From Ganoderma boninense (lineage: Eukaryota; Basidiomycota; Agaricomycetes; Polyporales; Polyporaceae), in assembly GCA_002900995.3 (NCBI GenBank), contig CM035313.1:1178001-1242000 (forward strand): a DNA stretch of 64,000 nt, in the 5' to 3' direction. The position numbers and the translations under genes are program-made. How positions within the stretch are numbered: position 1 is the stretch's first letter; every line of letters starts with the position of its first letter. This document shows, piece after piece, positions 1 to 12,402 of this stretch. The notes beneath the pieces are model-generated. The model did not search any database. It worked only from the letters and a program-made list of their open reading frames with translations, and was not told where the DNA came from.

Positions 1-2585
1 GCGAACCCGCCCGCGGAAGAGAAGACGTGGTACACACTTGGCGCATTATCCGGGCAGCGATGGGAGCCTCTCCGTTGCAGGCACCAATCAGGCCTCAAAG
101 TCTATTGCCGCTCATGCGTACGGGCCAACGGCCCCAGTGGCGTCTCCAAAATAAGCCTTACATGGGCGATCTGCCCCCCCTGCCATGTTCCCATCATACT
201 GCGCTCCAGACAGAGCGCCGAAAGATGCGGTAGTTTGGGAAAAGACCTCCAAGCAAGGTTTGGAGGAGTGACATGTAGCCATCGATGATTCGATATGACG
301 CGTCTATGCAGACACGCGAGCGTTCCGCTCGTCCTTGTGTTCGGCCTTGGGCTTCGGCGAGCCCTAGTGGCGCTGTTGTGGTGTCTCGAAATAGTCGGCA
401 TCTGTAGAACAGACGCGGTGTGTAGCTGGATACACTGGCATATGCCACCGGCGACAACAACAGTACAGATGGTCTCAGAGCGTCCACCGGCGAGACTTGT
501 CGGCGTCCAGCGTGCGTGCACGTGGATGGGGACGATCGCAGACACTGCCTGGGCTTACGCAGTCTGGAAGGCTGGACACAAGGCAGCCTCGTTTACCTGT
601 GAGCCGTTCTTGGCAAGACGGTCGAGAAAAACGGGTGGGAAAGAATTATCGCTCCCGCGAGCCATGCTCGCGGCCAACTTGCCAATTGGTAATGCAGCAC
701 CTTCATGGTGGCACTTTAGCATGGCACGGGACGGAACCGACGTGCACGGGCATCTTAAAACTGCAAGGAGGGCGGATGGCACGTCCTTCGGCGAGCTCTG
801 CTGATGATTCCGTACGACAATGGAACGCCTGGCCATTCGATACAGCCACGGGTGACCAGAAGTGAATGATGGGCCACGCTGAACCACTCACCGGCTAAAT
901 AGACAATGGCCCCTGATTTCATTATGGAGAGCGTCGGGTGTGAGAACTCGACTGCCAAGTGACGCATCTGTTGGGTCGCCATCCGACTGCTTCCGACGTC
1001 TGCAGCCGTAACAGAATAGACGTGTCAAATTTCGCAAGGTTGACCGGAGCCTCACCTGGCGATGGGACTTCGATGGGGTAGCCGGGGAAGGGTATTGATC
1101 CACGAGGCTTACATCGCCGTTCTGCCGTGTGAAGACCGGACGTGGACACACCCATGAGGCCGCATAAAGGGACCCCAGAAGGGCCCGGAATATGTTCGTC
1201 CGTGATGGGGGAGGATGTACCGCACGAGTATCGGAGAGGCAGAAAAAATGCCCAGAGCAACGTCCATCGCACGTAAGTGTGCCGGAATATGGTTGGATTC
1301 TTGTTATGTCTGGATGAAACTACGAAAGGGTGAAGCAAAGGTCTCGAAGGCCAAACGGGAGAAAGTTGACTCTGTGTAGCGCCCGAGGGTAAGTTTTTCT
1401 TGGGCTTTAGGCCGTTTTCGAGTTGTTTGGTGTTTGCGTTTGCTGGTTGTCCGGGCCGTTTGAGCTGCTGCGCTGATATGGCAAGAGAGTGTCTGTGATC
1501 CGGAATCGGAGGATGAGAGGGAGCGAAAGCGCTGAGTGTCTGCATGATCAAACAGAATCAAGACGAGGCTACACTGCCTTGAATAAAAGGGTTATATTAA
1601 TCGGATTGCACATGCGCAGTATAGCCATTGGCACGAAGAAGATAGTGAAAAACCAATGCGAGTCTTATCCGGTCCAGTGCCGAGTCTGTTGCATTTTGAA
1701 AGCGACAAGATAGACATCGCAACGACACGAGGGTGAGCGTAGCAAGGGAGTGGTTCAAGCACAGACGAGCCGTAGTGAGTGGAAGAGGTGGAAACATGGA
1801 GGCGATTGGCTGGTGGCGACGATGGCGACCGTCCCGCCGGTAGGATCTGAATCTGAGGATCAGATGCATCGGGGAGTGCTCAGTGTTTCCTTACTGGGGG
1901 GCCCGCCCCGCCGTTGCTTGCGACGCCAGCCCCTCCCCTATCACCCATCTCAGCTAGCCCCGATATGCCGCCCTCCGTTTCACCATTTATCATACGCCGA
2001 CAAATGTGTAGATGGGAGACTACGCACGCTTTCTGGGGGACAAGTCGCCCACAGAATAGCGAGGATGTCTGTTTCGTGGGACGGCATGTGTCTTGTGGCA
2101 GCATCACACATTGAACGGCCCACGTCGACATGACAATCGCTCCTCTCCTGGCTGATTGCAGACGCATACAGGCCGCCCTTGCTTGTCCTCCGAATCAAGA
2201 TCGAGGACGTACAGCCTTTTCCGGCTCCCGCTCGCGCTTCCCCCAGTTCCCCTGGCGCCTTACGACCGAGCACTGGGGCCCGGTGACGCGCACCGTCGAC
2301 CTATATTTCCACTTCTCCCGCGCTCCATTTCTCTCTTTTCCCTCCGTCGATGCTGGTCCCGCGCAGGCGACCCCGGGTCCTCCACCTCCTCTTCTCTCCC
2401 TAGCTCCTCCGCGCACCCGGCCGCCACCACGACCCACTCTTCGTTCCCATCTCCCCACCCCATCTTGTCGCCCTACTCTTCCTCACCTCTCACCTCGGCC
2501 AGCTCGGATCTTCACCTCAGTCTCGCTCTCTAACGACCCCCAAGAACCTTCTACGCATACCGGACCGTTTATCCATCCTACATGC
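1..2585. other. Intergenic; no gene seen
   Basis: I find no reading frame here that looks like a protein or has consistent splice signals. The open frames overlap on both strands and have random-looking composition. From about 2290 to 2520 the plus strand becomes strongly pyrimidine-rich (C/T runs), which is typical of a fungal promoter and 5' leader, and it leads into the membrane-protein gene starting at 2586. Confidence 0.6.
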
Positions 2586-5500
2586 ATGGCCGATCCCGTC
2601 TTTTCCCTCACGATCGACGACACCTCTCCACTTGTACTCTACTCGCCCTTCCCAGACACCTTCAGTCAGCCACAAACCGGACAGGGTTGGAACCCGTACT
2701 ACACACGCTCGGGTTTCGCGTCGATCGATTCCGGCGCCGGGGCCTCTATCTCCTCTGCGATCGGCAACGGCACCAGCCTGCATATCACTGTCGCAGACGG
2801 CGCCGCCCTGCAGATAGCCTGGAACGGTGCGTTTCATTCCCTGCGCTCTCTCACATTGCCTGTGTCTCGTTCCACTACATATCCCTTCACCGATGCTGTG
2901 TGTGCGAGCGCGTTTCACCATGCCTGCGGCTGCCGCCCTCTCGTGCGCCCCGCGCCAGCGCGTCCCTGCGACGCGAACGGGGAACGTGGCAGGCAGGCTC
3001 CCTCCCATGCGCAGCGAACGAACACGCTTCGAATTTGCGAATGCCGCTCGGTGTTCGCGGGCTGGCAGACGATGATCTCCCCGTCACGCGAGGGCACAAA
3101 TCTCAGAAGCGCGACGATATCCCCGCGTCGCGTTCTTCCGCACATTTCCATCGAACGTCGAGGTCTGGATCGCTGGGACGGGTTCCCAGCGCTCCGACCC
3201 TCCGTCACGGCGCCGTTCCCTTCCGTGGTGGTTCTGCCCCTGCGCCTGACGGCACATCGACGATGGATGTATAGGGATCCATGTGTTTGCGGCGGCGTCG
3301 CTGTTCCCCCAGACTGCTTCTTTGACCGGCCGGTTGCCATTGGCGAGACGTGGGGATGCTGGGCGGGCGGGGAGAGAGTGATCTGATGATCGTGGATCCT
3401 TGCCGTTTGTCATCGTGCGCTTGACAGAATGTGCTCGTCACGGGCTGTGCGATCCCCCGAATTCGTTATACTGAACGGGAGGTTAAGTATATGTCGCATC
3501 GGGAGCAATGGTTAGCCATGGCGTGACCGTCCTGCGGTTCGTGATTTGGGTCGATGTGAGGCGACCGGAGTTCTCAATCACAGCAACGCCCTTGCTCTCT
3601 GACAAAGGGTCGCTGTGACGCGGTCTCGGTCGGACTCCGTACGGTCGGGCTCAGCTCATGTCGCAGAATATGTGGCTGTGGACACTAGTTCAGGCAAGTT
3701 TTCGCCGGGTCCAGTTTCGTTGACTCACTCCCATCACGTTTCCATGAGAGAAGTCACTCCGGCGATGCCTTCCCCTTCACAGTTAGCTGGCTGCGGCTCG
3801 AACATATAGTTACGCAACAGCGGCATGGTGGCAATGACCACCTTCAAACTGCTGTTTTCTATGGCCCGGTGGTCATCGTTCAAGCACGGTGCTAACCATT
3901 TTTTGCTGGTTCCGTAGGCACCGACATCACGCTCTACGGAACCCTTGTACCAATATCGAACGATCAGTCCGACTCCACGTACAGCGTCAATCTAGACGGC
4001 ACCGATACCACCAACTTTCTCTCCTCGCTCACCACCTCTCCAACGGTTCTGAATGCAGACACCGACTTCCTCGTGTCATTCAAGGGTCTCCAAGGCGGTC
4101 GCCACACACTGCAGCTGACGTTTCACAACCCGGATGGATCCGCAAACGCCGGAAATTCGACGAGCGGCCTGGTCTTCGACCGGGCCGTCGTAGAAGAAGG
4201 CGCAGGAATGCTAAAGTAGGTGTCGGGGCCATTTACGTCACTTTGACTTGCCTTCTTCCACACGAGAGCGGGCGAGGTTGTTACTTCCTTACTTAGGAGT
4301 CCGCCCCTCCCAAAGTCCTCCCGCCGTCCCTTGTTTCGAACTCCATTCAAAGCCCCTTCTCCCCTGCTTCAATACAATGCTGCGTAGTTACGCTTTCCCC
4401 AAAATGTAGCTTCGCCGCCACTCTCCCTCTTCTGTTCTCACTTTGGCGGCTTCGAAACCCTTCTGCGTCATTCTGTGTGGTTTCATTTGCTCCCTTTGTT
4501 CTGGACCCGTTCTGTACGCGTACTAACGCAGCTTCTTCAGTGCGAGTCCGACCCCGAGTCCTTCCCTGACGAGCACGGCCGGCTCGACCCCGACACCTTC
4601 CACGACTGCGGTGACTGTGCCCCTCCCCGATAACGATACCGCATTTCGGGGCCAGTGGGACTTTGTGACGAATCTGCTGCCAGGGTCGGGCGCGACGTTT
4701 CATACAAGTACGAACGTCGGGGATAGGGCGACCACGACGTTCAATGGTGAGTCAATCTTTCTCGGAAAATTGGATGGGGTGCGGGAGAGTCAGCTTTAGG
4801 ATGGCTGTTCTGAGGTCGTGCACCGCTTCGAGCTTGGCGATATTGGAGTCTGTGATGCGACGACGATGGGCCGGAGGACATCGAGTGCGCAGCGTGGCCG
4901 TATAAGAGGGAGCGAGACCCTGGCGAGAAAGCGGTGATGGCAACGTTAGAGTGGGGCTGATGGGGGCGCAGATTCCGAGGCGGGGAGACGGCAAGCGCCT
5001 ATTCCCACGTCATGGAGAGTGCGCTTCTTGGGCCGCCGCATTCCGACTCGAGGCCTGTCTCTCCGTGCTTCCGTACAAAACGCCTCGCCCCGAAGATGGG
5101 CTGAGATCCATATACTAATACACCTCTCCTCGGCTCGCCGCCTCCCCCCAGAGCTTCCCCACTGTCTTTTCTCCTTTCTCGTTCCTCGCCCGCTTCACCT
5201 TCACAGCCCGCCCTCCTCCTTGCCTCCTCCTTGCGCGCGCTAACACCCCTCTATCCTTCCCTCCAGGCTCCGCCGTGGGCCTCACTGGCCTCACCACCCC
5301 CGACTCGGGAGGTTTCAACGTTTCGCTGGACAGCGGGGAGCCCGTCAGCTTGTCTGGGCGCGCATCATTCACTTCATCGGAGCCTACGTTGCTCTTCTTC
5401 CGCACGGGGCTTGACCCGTCCGTCATGCACACCATCGAGGTCATCAACACCGGTCCGACGGGTGCGGGGGACGGAGCGGGCTCGCTTCTTGTCCTCGGGG

Positions 5501-7540
5501 CGGTCAATGTTACGACGATCCAACCCGCGTACGTCTCTCTCTCTAATTCGCTTCGCGCGCACCAGCTTATCGGAGTGCTTATGCCTGATCCGCTCCCCAC
5601 CATTCCTGTCACTCACATCCATGTCATTGTTTCCTTCAACCTTCGACGCCTCCCCGCGCACAATTCCTCAAATCTGCAAATCCGCGACCACCGGCGCACA
5701 CTAACCGCGTGAATTTGCATTTATCACGTCGCTGATGCCGTACAGCGCGTCGTCCTCCGGCGCAGGTCAAGGGTCACGATTGCCTCGAGGAGTGGTGGCG
5801 GCTATCGCCATCGGGGTGACGCTCGCGGTCGCTGCGTTTGCTGCCGGCGTGTTCTTTATCATCAGGCAGCGGCGCACGCGCCGTCGCAAGCGGCAGATGC
5901 TCGTCAACCCGGACATCAGTCGCGCTCGCAACCTGGCGTTCTTGTTTCCGCACAAACGGCAGACCGACCGTGACCAACAGAAGGGGCTCGAGAGTGGCTA
6001 TGGGGATAACGCGGTGTTGGACATTCGCAGCGCGACCCCCGACGAGGAGAAGGCGGCAGACGACTCGGACGAGTCGGAGGAAGGCGAGGGCGAGGGCACA
6101 GGGCGGCGGCGGCGGCTGTCTGCGGCCGAGAAGGGCAAGCAGCGTGCCACGCAGAGAAGCAACACGTCGAAGAACTCGGATGGGAGCTACTCTATCGAGC
6201 TTCCCGACCTGACGATTGCGCAGGTCCCGCGGGGATATCTCCCTGCTTCCGCTGTCCCCTCGACCCCATCCCCTCCCAGGACGTTAATACCGTCCCCGAC
6301 CTCGCCGCGTAGCCCTGCCCGCCCCAGAGGGCCGCGTGACCTCCCAGGCCGCGAAACGGGTACACGAGGCATCCTGCTGTCGAATCTCCCACCTCCTCCA
6401 GCAGTCCAAGTCACGGATGAGAGCGAGTTGACCGTTCCCATCCCAGCGTACCTGCCGGAGGCGCGCATCTCACCACTGCGGGTAGAATTCGCAAGTGACG
6501 TACAATCTCGACCAGAAGGTCGCACGGAACGTGCGATCAGCACTGGCGCGATATCCCTCCCACCGTCGCTGAAGCAGGCGTTGGCCCAGCAGCAGCCACC
6601 TGTCATTCTGACTGAGGCATCGGAGCCACAGGAAACGCAGGAGCCACCGTCACCTTCTCGTACGAGCCGACTATATTCTTTCCTGGACTTCTCGTCGACA
6701 TCGAGTTCGCTGTCACGCTCACAAAGACAGTCTGCGTCTAACTCGACAGGGAAATCTCGCAGCTCGTCGCGGTCGAAACGAGGCAGCGAGGTGTCGCAGA
6801 CAGTAAACTGGGCATCACTCCCTCCCGATCGTCGCATATCGCTTGGTCTGTCGATGTCGGTCGGCGCTGCGACAGCCTCCAGACCCTCGCTATCTCCGAA
6901 CGTCTCCCTGCACCCCGTACCATTGTCCCAATCTGCCCCTGCGCTGCCCACATCCGTTGATCGACCATTACCATCACCTGATACTCCGGCAATCGAAGGG
7001 CCGGACCAGGACTTCCCTTACGACACGAACCAGCTTCCGTCCCCAACCGACTCTATTCCCTACACCGTTTCGGACATTCATTTCCGCCACTCGACGCATT
7101 CGTCAGTGTCGATGCCCGCCGAGTCTCGTCGCACCTCCGCCTACCGGTGGAGTGGTTCTCACCGGCCGCCACATCCTCCTCTACCTAGCGCTGGCCCTGC
7201 GTCTCCGACGCGACCCTCGCACCGGCGAGGAGGATCCCAGTCGGGTTCGCAGAGCGTGCCACCGCTGATTGTGCAACGCCTCCTCGGACGGGCCACCGGC
7301 TCGAATCCTGCGTCCCCGTTCGGAAGCCCAATCACCCCGCAGTTTGGAAGCATGCGAGGGATGACCGCGGCGGCCCACGCAGCAGCTGCTAGTGGTAGTA
7401 CGACGCCGCCCCGAGGATCTGCCAGCGGACCGTCTACTCCCACCGTTCAAGTACCGGGCTCGCCTTCGCCGCCCGCGCCGGGATCGTCGACGACGACCGT
7501 GTTTGGATTCCAGTTGGGCCGCCGTGGCGAGCGGTCATAG
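2586..7540 (+). CDS. Single-pass membrane protein with beta-rich ectodomain and long Ser/Pro-rich cytosolic tail
   Basis: Five exons fit with continuous phase: 2586-2826, 3918-4215, 4541-4746, 5267-5528 and 5746-7540, giving about 933 aa. The first 335 residues form two similar beta-rich segments with many N-x-S/T sites, separated by a Ser/Thr/Pro linker. A single hydrophobic helix follows at about residues 351-376, then an Arg/Lys stop-transfer cluster (RQRRTRRRKRQ). The remaining roughly 550 residues are low-complexity Ser/Pro/Arg. This layout is common in Agaricomycete membrane proteins of unknown role; a surface sensor or wall-associated protein is inference only. No cleavable signal peptide is visible after the chosen start (MADPVFSLTID). 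The frame is open upstream to 2130, so a longer N terminus is possible. The first ATG at 2582 is out of frame and overlaps the chosen one. Confidence 0.75.
2827..3917 (+). other. Unusually long first intron (1,091 bp)
   Basis: The intron begins GTGCGT directly after an Asn-Gly codon junction and ends at TTCCGTAG. The joined reading WNGTDITLYGT is continuous, so both splice sites are well supported. Nearly all other introns in the window are 50-140 nt. I see no coding capacity or obvious transposon ends inside. Confidence 0.65.
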
Positions 7541-10366
7541 CCCTGTCCTTCACCCCCTTGCCGTTCATCCATCCACCACCCTTGGCGCATCCGCGCATTG
7601 TGTACATAACTTCCACCCTCCTTACGACCTTGCTTTTTGACTTCGTGCACTGCCTGGCGCGGATGTCACCTTGCTTCGAATTCAGTGCACAATGGAGTTG
7701 TTTGCTGCGCCGTTAACTTATCGTGACGTCCCTAATCGACTCGCGTTCCTCGTTCCCCTGGCACATCTTGTCTTACGGGCGGCGCCAGTCGGCAACATCT
7801 TATGGTTCGCGAGGCGGGCGCCGCCCGCCTACTTGCTTAGTCTCCATAACCCCTCCTCCCTCCGTCCTCTGCATGTCGCCGCTGTCGTTTTATGGACACT
7901 TGGACTTGTAGAACGCACTTGTATATACCACCGTGCCCTCCACCCTGGACCACTGTTGTTGTTTCCGATAACTACCCTGGTACTATCTCGTATCTCAAGG
8001 CTACCCCCGCTTGCACTCGCTGCCATCACACACACTGGCACGGAGCCTCGCAAAGTACGGTATCTCATCTCATCTATCCCGACTCGCCGAGCTTGGATTT
8101 GCATCTTCCTTTCCACAGTTCTGTCCTACACGACGGCCTCCTTCCATTCATGTTCCCCTTCAATTGTACATATAGCCCCTTTGCATTCATCAGCTTCCAT
8201 CGCAGCCTTCACTTCATTTCTACTGTCACCTACTACCGTAGTCTTCTCCCCCGAATTCGCGCCTTTCGACATCATTCTGCATCGCATCGCCCGTACATTG
8301 CATTTCGCGTTTGTGCTGCATTACGGACCCACTCGCATCTGTTGTTTGTGCTGATAGCCTGTACCCTCCTCGTCCTGTCCCTCCCACCCAACGTTCCTCC
8401 ACAGCCCCCCACTCTCACCTCAGCATCGTGCCCGAAGCCCCATCAGGGAGCCAAGGGCCAAGCACAGGTCGGGTGTTCGGGGGTGTGGAGCGTGCGCTGC
8501 GCTCGTGAGCCCTTACTTTTACTTAACGTACCTTACCAGAGATGCCTATTCCCGTCGACGTCGGGTCAGACGGTGTGTGTACTATACTAGCTACTGCTCC
8601 CTCGCTCCAATCGAGATTATTTGCTTGCATTAATATTGCTCGTTGTGAGGTTGTGATCCGGATATTCCACACCTCCGGACGATGACGTCGACGTATATGT
8701 TTACGACATGAAAGGTGAGTTTCGGTGCACTTCACTTTGACGTGACTCACTCTTCAAACTTCTAGTCTAGATCTTTCATAGGTTTTTGCGGCGAGATGCC
8801 TGGCGGCGCTGCGAGTCGCTGGATATGTGATTCTCTTGGGCCACGGGCCGCCGCCACGATCATGCCTCGGCTGAAAGTAGCCTCGGCTTAACAAAACCAT
8901 TGGCAACTGCATCGGCCGCGGCACACGACTTCTAGTAGCATCCCTCGTCTGCAATCTCACCAAGCAGACCCCTGAGGTCATGGCCGTCGTCAACTCCCGT
9001 CCGTTTGATTCATCCGCACTGCTGCCTACTGCTGCAGCAAGTCCAAGACCGAGAATATGATGGTGGCACTCAGCACAATTGCAAGCGATAAGTATTCTGG
9101 TCGAAAGCGGCCACGCGTCGCGCAGCCAGGCAACGTCGACCGGTCGATCGGCACGGCCATGGATTCGATTCGCGACTGTGATCGAGGAGGCGCATGTACG
9201 ACCTTGGTGACGCAGCCGGCCGCACACATTGAATAACAAGAGTGGACTATGCCTATGATGGCAAGGACGCGAGGGAGATGTGGCTCGATACAGCCTCCCG
9301 TAACCTGACATATGCACCAGCTGGTTTCGGCGGAGGAGCAATCAAGACATTGGTGATGAACCAATTCATGTCGCAAGCCCGGCCCGGGGGAGTCAGGAAA
9401 ACGGGGCGATGTGTCGATTGAGCAATTTGGCTTCACCGTTGAACAAGTCGAAATATTGGGAAGCAAAGAGGTCCTTGAATTTGACCATTTTGCGACTGGT
9501 ATGGCCACGCTTTCAACCCGCCCTTGTTAGAAGTGGCTCAGATACACGCTCAGAACGTCAGGATAGCGGTCCGATTGAGAGCGGGCGAAGGAACATACAT
9601 TTTGAAATGCGTCGAAAATACAGTAATAGAAAGAAAAGCAAGTTAAGGGCGATGAGTATCTACGATGCTCACATACCACATCCCGATGTCCTGATTTGTC
9701 GCATTGCATCATTGCGACTGTTTAGCTTCGAGATTTATAGCTCCCGATGCAAAGCCGCATCCAACGGCTTGATTCCCCTCAGATCCAACAGGACGACTTG
9801 AGCTGCGATCGATCAGTTAGCCTGCATTGACTGCGCTCCTGCAACTCCAGAGACCAAGCCATTCTTTCTCCAGGCTGGTCAGAGATAGCGTGCCGTTCCT
9901 GTTCCTGGAGGCAGTCATTGTGCCCCTGATGATCTTGAATTTCCATGACGAGCAAGAATGAGGTTCACAAGGAGCCAAGGACGCCGACGTGTGGATGCTA
10001 GTTTGCAGTGATGTGTGGTTATCGCAGTCGTCGGAGCGCCCACACGTCTGGTTTGCACCATTACATAACTCTTCACCTAATCAATGGGTGACTTCACACT
10101 AAGAGTAAGGTGAGAGGGGAGAAAAGAGTTTTCCATCGACTCCGCGGTGACTATCAGTGATACAATTGGTATACACATAGAGGTATTTTGCATGATGCCT
10201 GTAAACGAGAGGTGAGCGTCAGCTGCGCCAGAAGAGCCATTCAAAAATGTGGGACTGCCGTTCACTGGGGTCAGGCTAGAACAGGCAAACGTTCATGTTC
10301 AATGGTCACTCACCTATTGATACATAGCCAAGTGATCCGCCGCCATTCGGTCCGTTCTTCGTGCGC
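7541..10366. other. Gene-free stretch; pyrimidine-rich start
   Basis: From 7541 to about 8500 the plus strand is C/T-rich and lacks stops in two frames at once, so it yields long overlapping open frames (7671-8354 and 7892-8590) that do not resemble proteins. This is probably the 3' UTR and flank of the membrane-protein gene. From 8500 to 10366 I see nothing supportable. Confidence 0.55.
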
Positions 10367-12201
10367 TCAGTAATAAGCCTCTGCACCTGCGTACGACTTG
10401 CTTGGGACGCCTTCGACGGCCGTTGAAGTAGTGGAAACAACAGTGTCCGCGATGGATTGGGTTTCCAGGAGCTCTAGTTCCTCTGCCTGCCGGCGGACGT
10501 ATTCCACCGACCCTGGCCCGAATGCTGGCGTAGGCTTCGCGTACGGCTTGACGACAGCGGCGAGCAAGCCCGCGGGGATCATCGCTTGCAATTCCGACTG
10601 CGGCGGGACGGGCTGGAACGATATCTGCGCATACAAACACCGTTCGATTCGATGCACGGAAGGGAAGCACAAGGACTGGACTCACGGAGTCGTTCATCTT
10701 CTTGTACCCCACCAGGAACGTGCTGGTGCTCTCGAGCTCTTCCAGCACGCGCGCCTTCCTGCGCTCACGGATTTCCTTCTCCCGCTCGCCGCTGATCATC
10801 CCGCCCGACGCATGCCCGCTCTTCAGTTCCTCCAGCTCCTTCTTCGCCCAGATCAGGAACCCGACCGCAATACCGCCCTTGCTCGTGCCCCCGTGCTCGC
10901 CCGCGTCGACGCCCAGCCACTTCCGCGCCAATGCAGCGTGCAGCGCGGCCTCGTCCGCAAGGTACCGGCGGAGCTCGGGCGCGACCTCCTCGCCGGTCTC
11001 GTCATCCCCGTGGGGGTTTGCGTTCCTGTCCTTGTCGCGGCCGAGCGACATTTTGAGTTTCGGCCTCGACGAAGCCCTGGATGCGCCGGGGGTCTTGACG
11101 AGCGAGCGCGCGGTGGCGTACAGGGCGGCGCATTCGAGGTGGAGCTTCGCGACGAGTGCGGGGGAGGGGTGGGACTTGGGGAGCGGCGGCCCGGGGGAGA
11201 GCGTGCTCTCGAATGCGGCTTTAGAGAGGAGTTTGCGGATCGCGAGGTTCTGCGCGTCTGCGAGCGCCATCCTGCCGGGGCCGGCGGGGGTGTTAGGTGT
11301 GGTCAGGGTCTCGGGCTAGGGGAGGTAGGGAGGGACGACGGTGGGGGGAGGGGGAATTGGACGCACTTGCTGAGCCCTATGACGACCTCCCTGCTGATGT
11401 CGGGCGGGCGGGGGCAGCTCATCCCAAGGGCCACCACCCGTGCGCGTTCCTTGTCCCACTCTGCAATACATTCCTTGCCAATGAACTCGTACAGCCCTGA
11501 GGCTTTGCAGAGGAGGGTGACTGCGAAGGCAAGCCGCTCGTCTTTGGCTTTGCGCTCTGCGTCGGAAATCGCGCGTTCGGTCTCATAGCGGCCTAGGGAG
11601 TGGACCACCGCGCGAGCGAGATTGGATATCGAGAAGGCATATGTGAGGAGGGTGAAAATGAGTTCCGTAGGAAAGGTCGGAAGAGAAAGACGTGGCGAGT
11701 TGTGGAAGAGCGTCGAGGACAGGGTGGTACGCCAACTAAAGACTTGTACAAGTATGTTAGAATGGCGGTTAAGGGTGGACAAGACCCAGGAACGTACCTG
11801 GTTCAGCCCTTAGCGAGATCTCTCCGTTGTCGATACAGCTTAATATACCGTATAATTTAGGTATGTACTCGTCGAGAACCTGGGAGGGCGGGGGTGAGCT
11901 CATCTGATGCCTCGGCATGTCCTTGGCGCTACCTCCTGCTCAAGTGCACCTTCATGCCAAGCGTTGTCCACGCAGCATACGACCATGAACACGGGTAAGC
12001 CACTGTACACACCTTGACTAGCCTGAGGTAGTCTTTCTCGCCATTGTCCGTCCGTTTGCTCTCCTTGAGGGCCGCGCGGAGGTTAGCGCGTGCTTCTGTG
12101 GTTTCTGCAATGTCTGTGGTGTATGTCGCGGTGGAGTCGAGGCATGTGTCTGCAAATGATATGGCACCAGTGGTCGGGAGTTCGTAGAGATAGCTCGTCA
12201 T
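10367..12201 (-). CDS. pH-response regulator PalC (Rim23-like), BRO1 domain
   Basis: Five exons on the minus strand (12201-12013, 11879-11798, 11742-11367, 11271-10686, 10624-10367) join in phase to about 496 aa, the usual PalC length. The N terminus reads YLYELPTTGAISFADT, the conserved PalC start. Exon 3 carries the SWRTTLSSTLF...NLARAVVHSLGRYE segment of the BRO1-like helical domain, and the C terminus ends in an aromatic AEAYY tail. PalC is known to link the Pal/Rim plasma-membrane complex to ESCRT-III (Vps32) in ambient alkaline pH sensing upstream of PacC. The start was chosen because it immediately precedes the conserved motif. Acceptor 3 was placed before TCTTTAG rather than after it, so that EPVFSWRTT is continuous. 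It lies head-to-head with the F-box gene. Confidence 0.88.
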
Positions 12202-12402
12202 TCTGGGCGCGGTCCTGGAGATAGTGGAAGGTTTTGTAAGAGTCCAAATATGCACCGCCCATCGCAAGAGGACGCATATAACGCTCGGTCCCGGGCCGGT
12301 CTCCGGTGAGTGGATCAAACGAGTCCACGCCCGGCGGTCGCTAACCTCCAACGTTGCATCTGGAATCCCACCTCCACGCATTTGCGCGCGACATTCAAGT
12401 CC
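12202..12402. promoter_or_regulatory. Shared intergenic promoter of palC and the F-box gene
   Basis: Only about 200 bp separates the PalC start (minus) from the proposed F-box start (plus), so both promoters must overlap. I see a weak TATA-like CATATAA near 12273 and no copy of the PacC site GCCARG. Confidence 0.4.

Noticed and set aside
922..1551. 209-codon minus-strand open frame
   Set aside because: No recognisable motif and random-looking composition. It is not supported by splice signals or neighbouring context.
2130..2585. N-terminal extension of the membrane protein in the same open frame
   Set aside because: The translated sequence is Pro/Ser low-complexity from a pyrimidine-rich leader. 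The conserved-looking protein starts at 2586.
7671..8590. Two overlapping plus-strand open frames of over 220 codons
   Set aside because: Both frames are open at once because the strand is C/T-rich and poor in stop codons. The translations are low-complexity with no motif and follow directly after a gene's stop codon.
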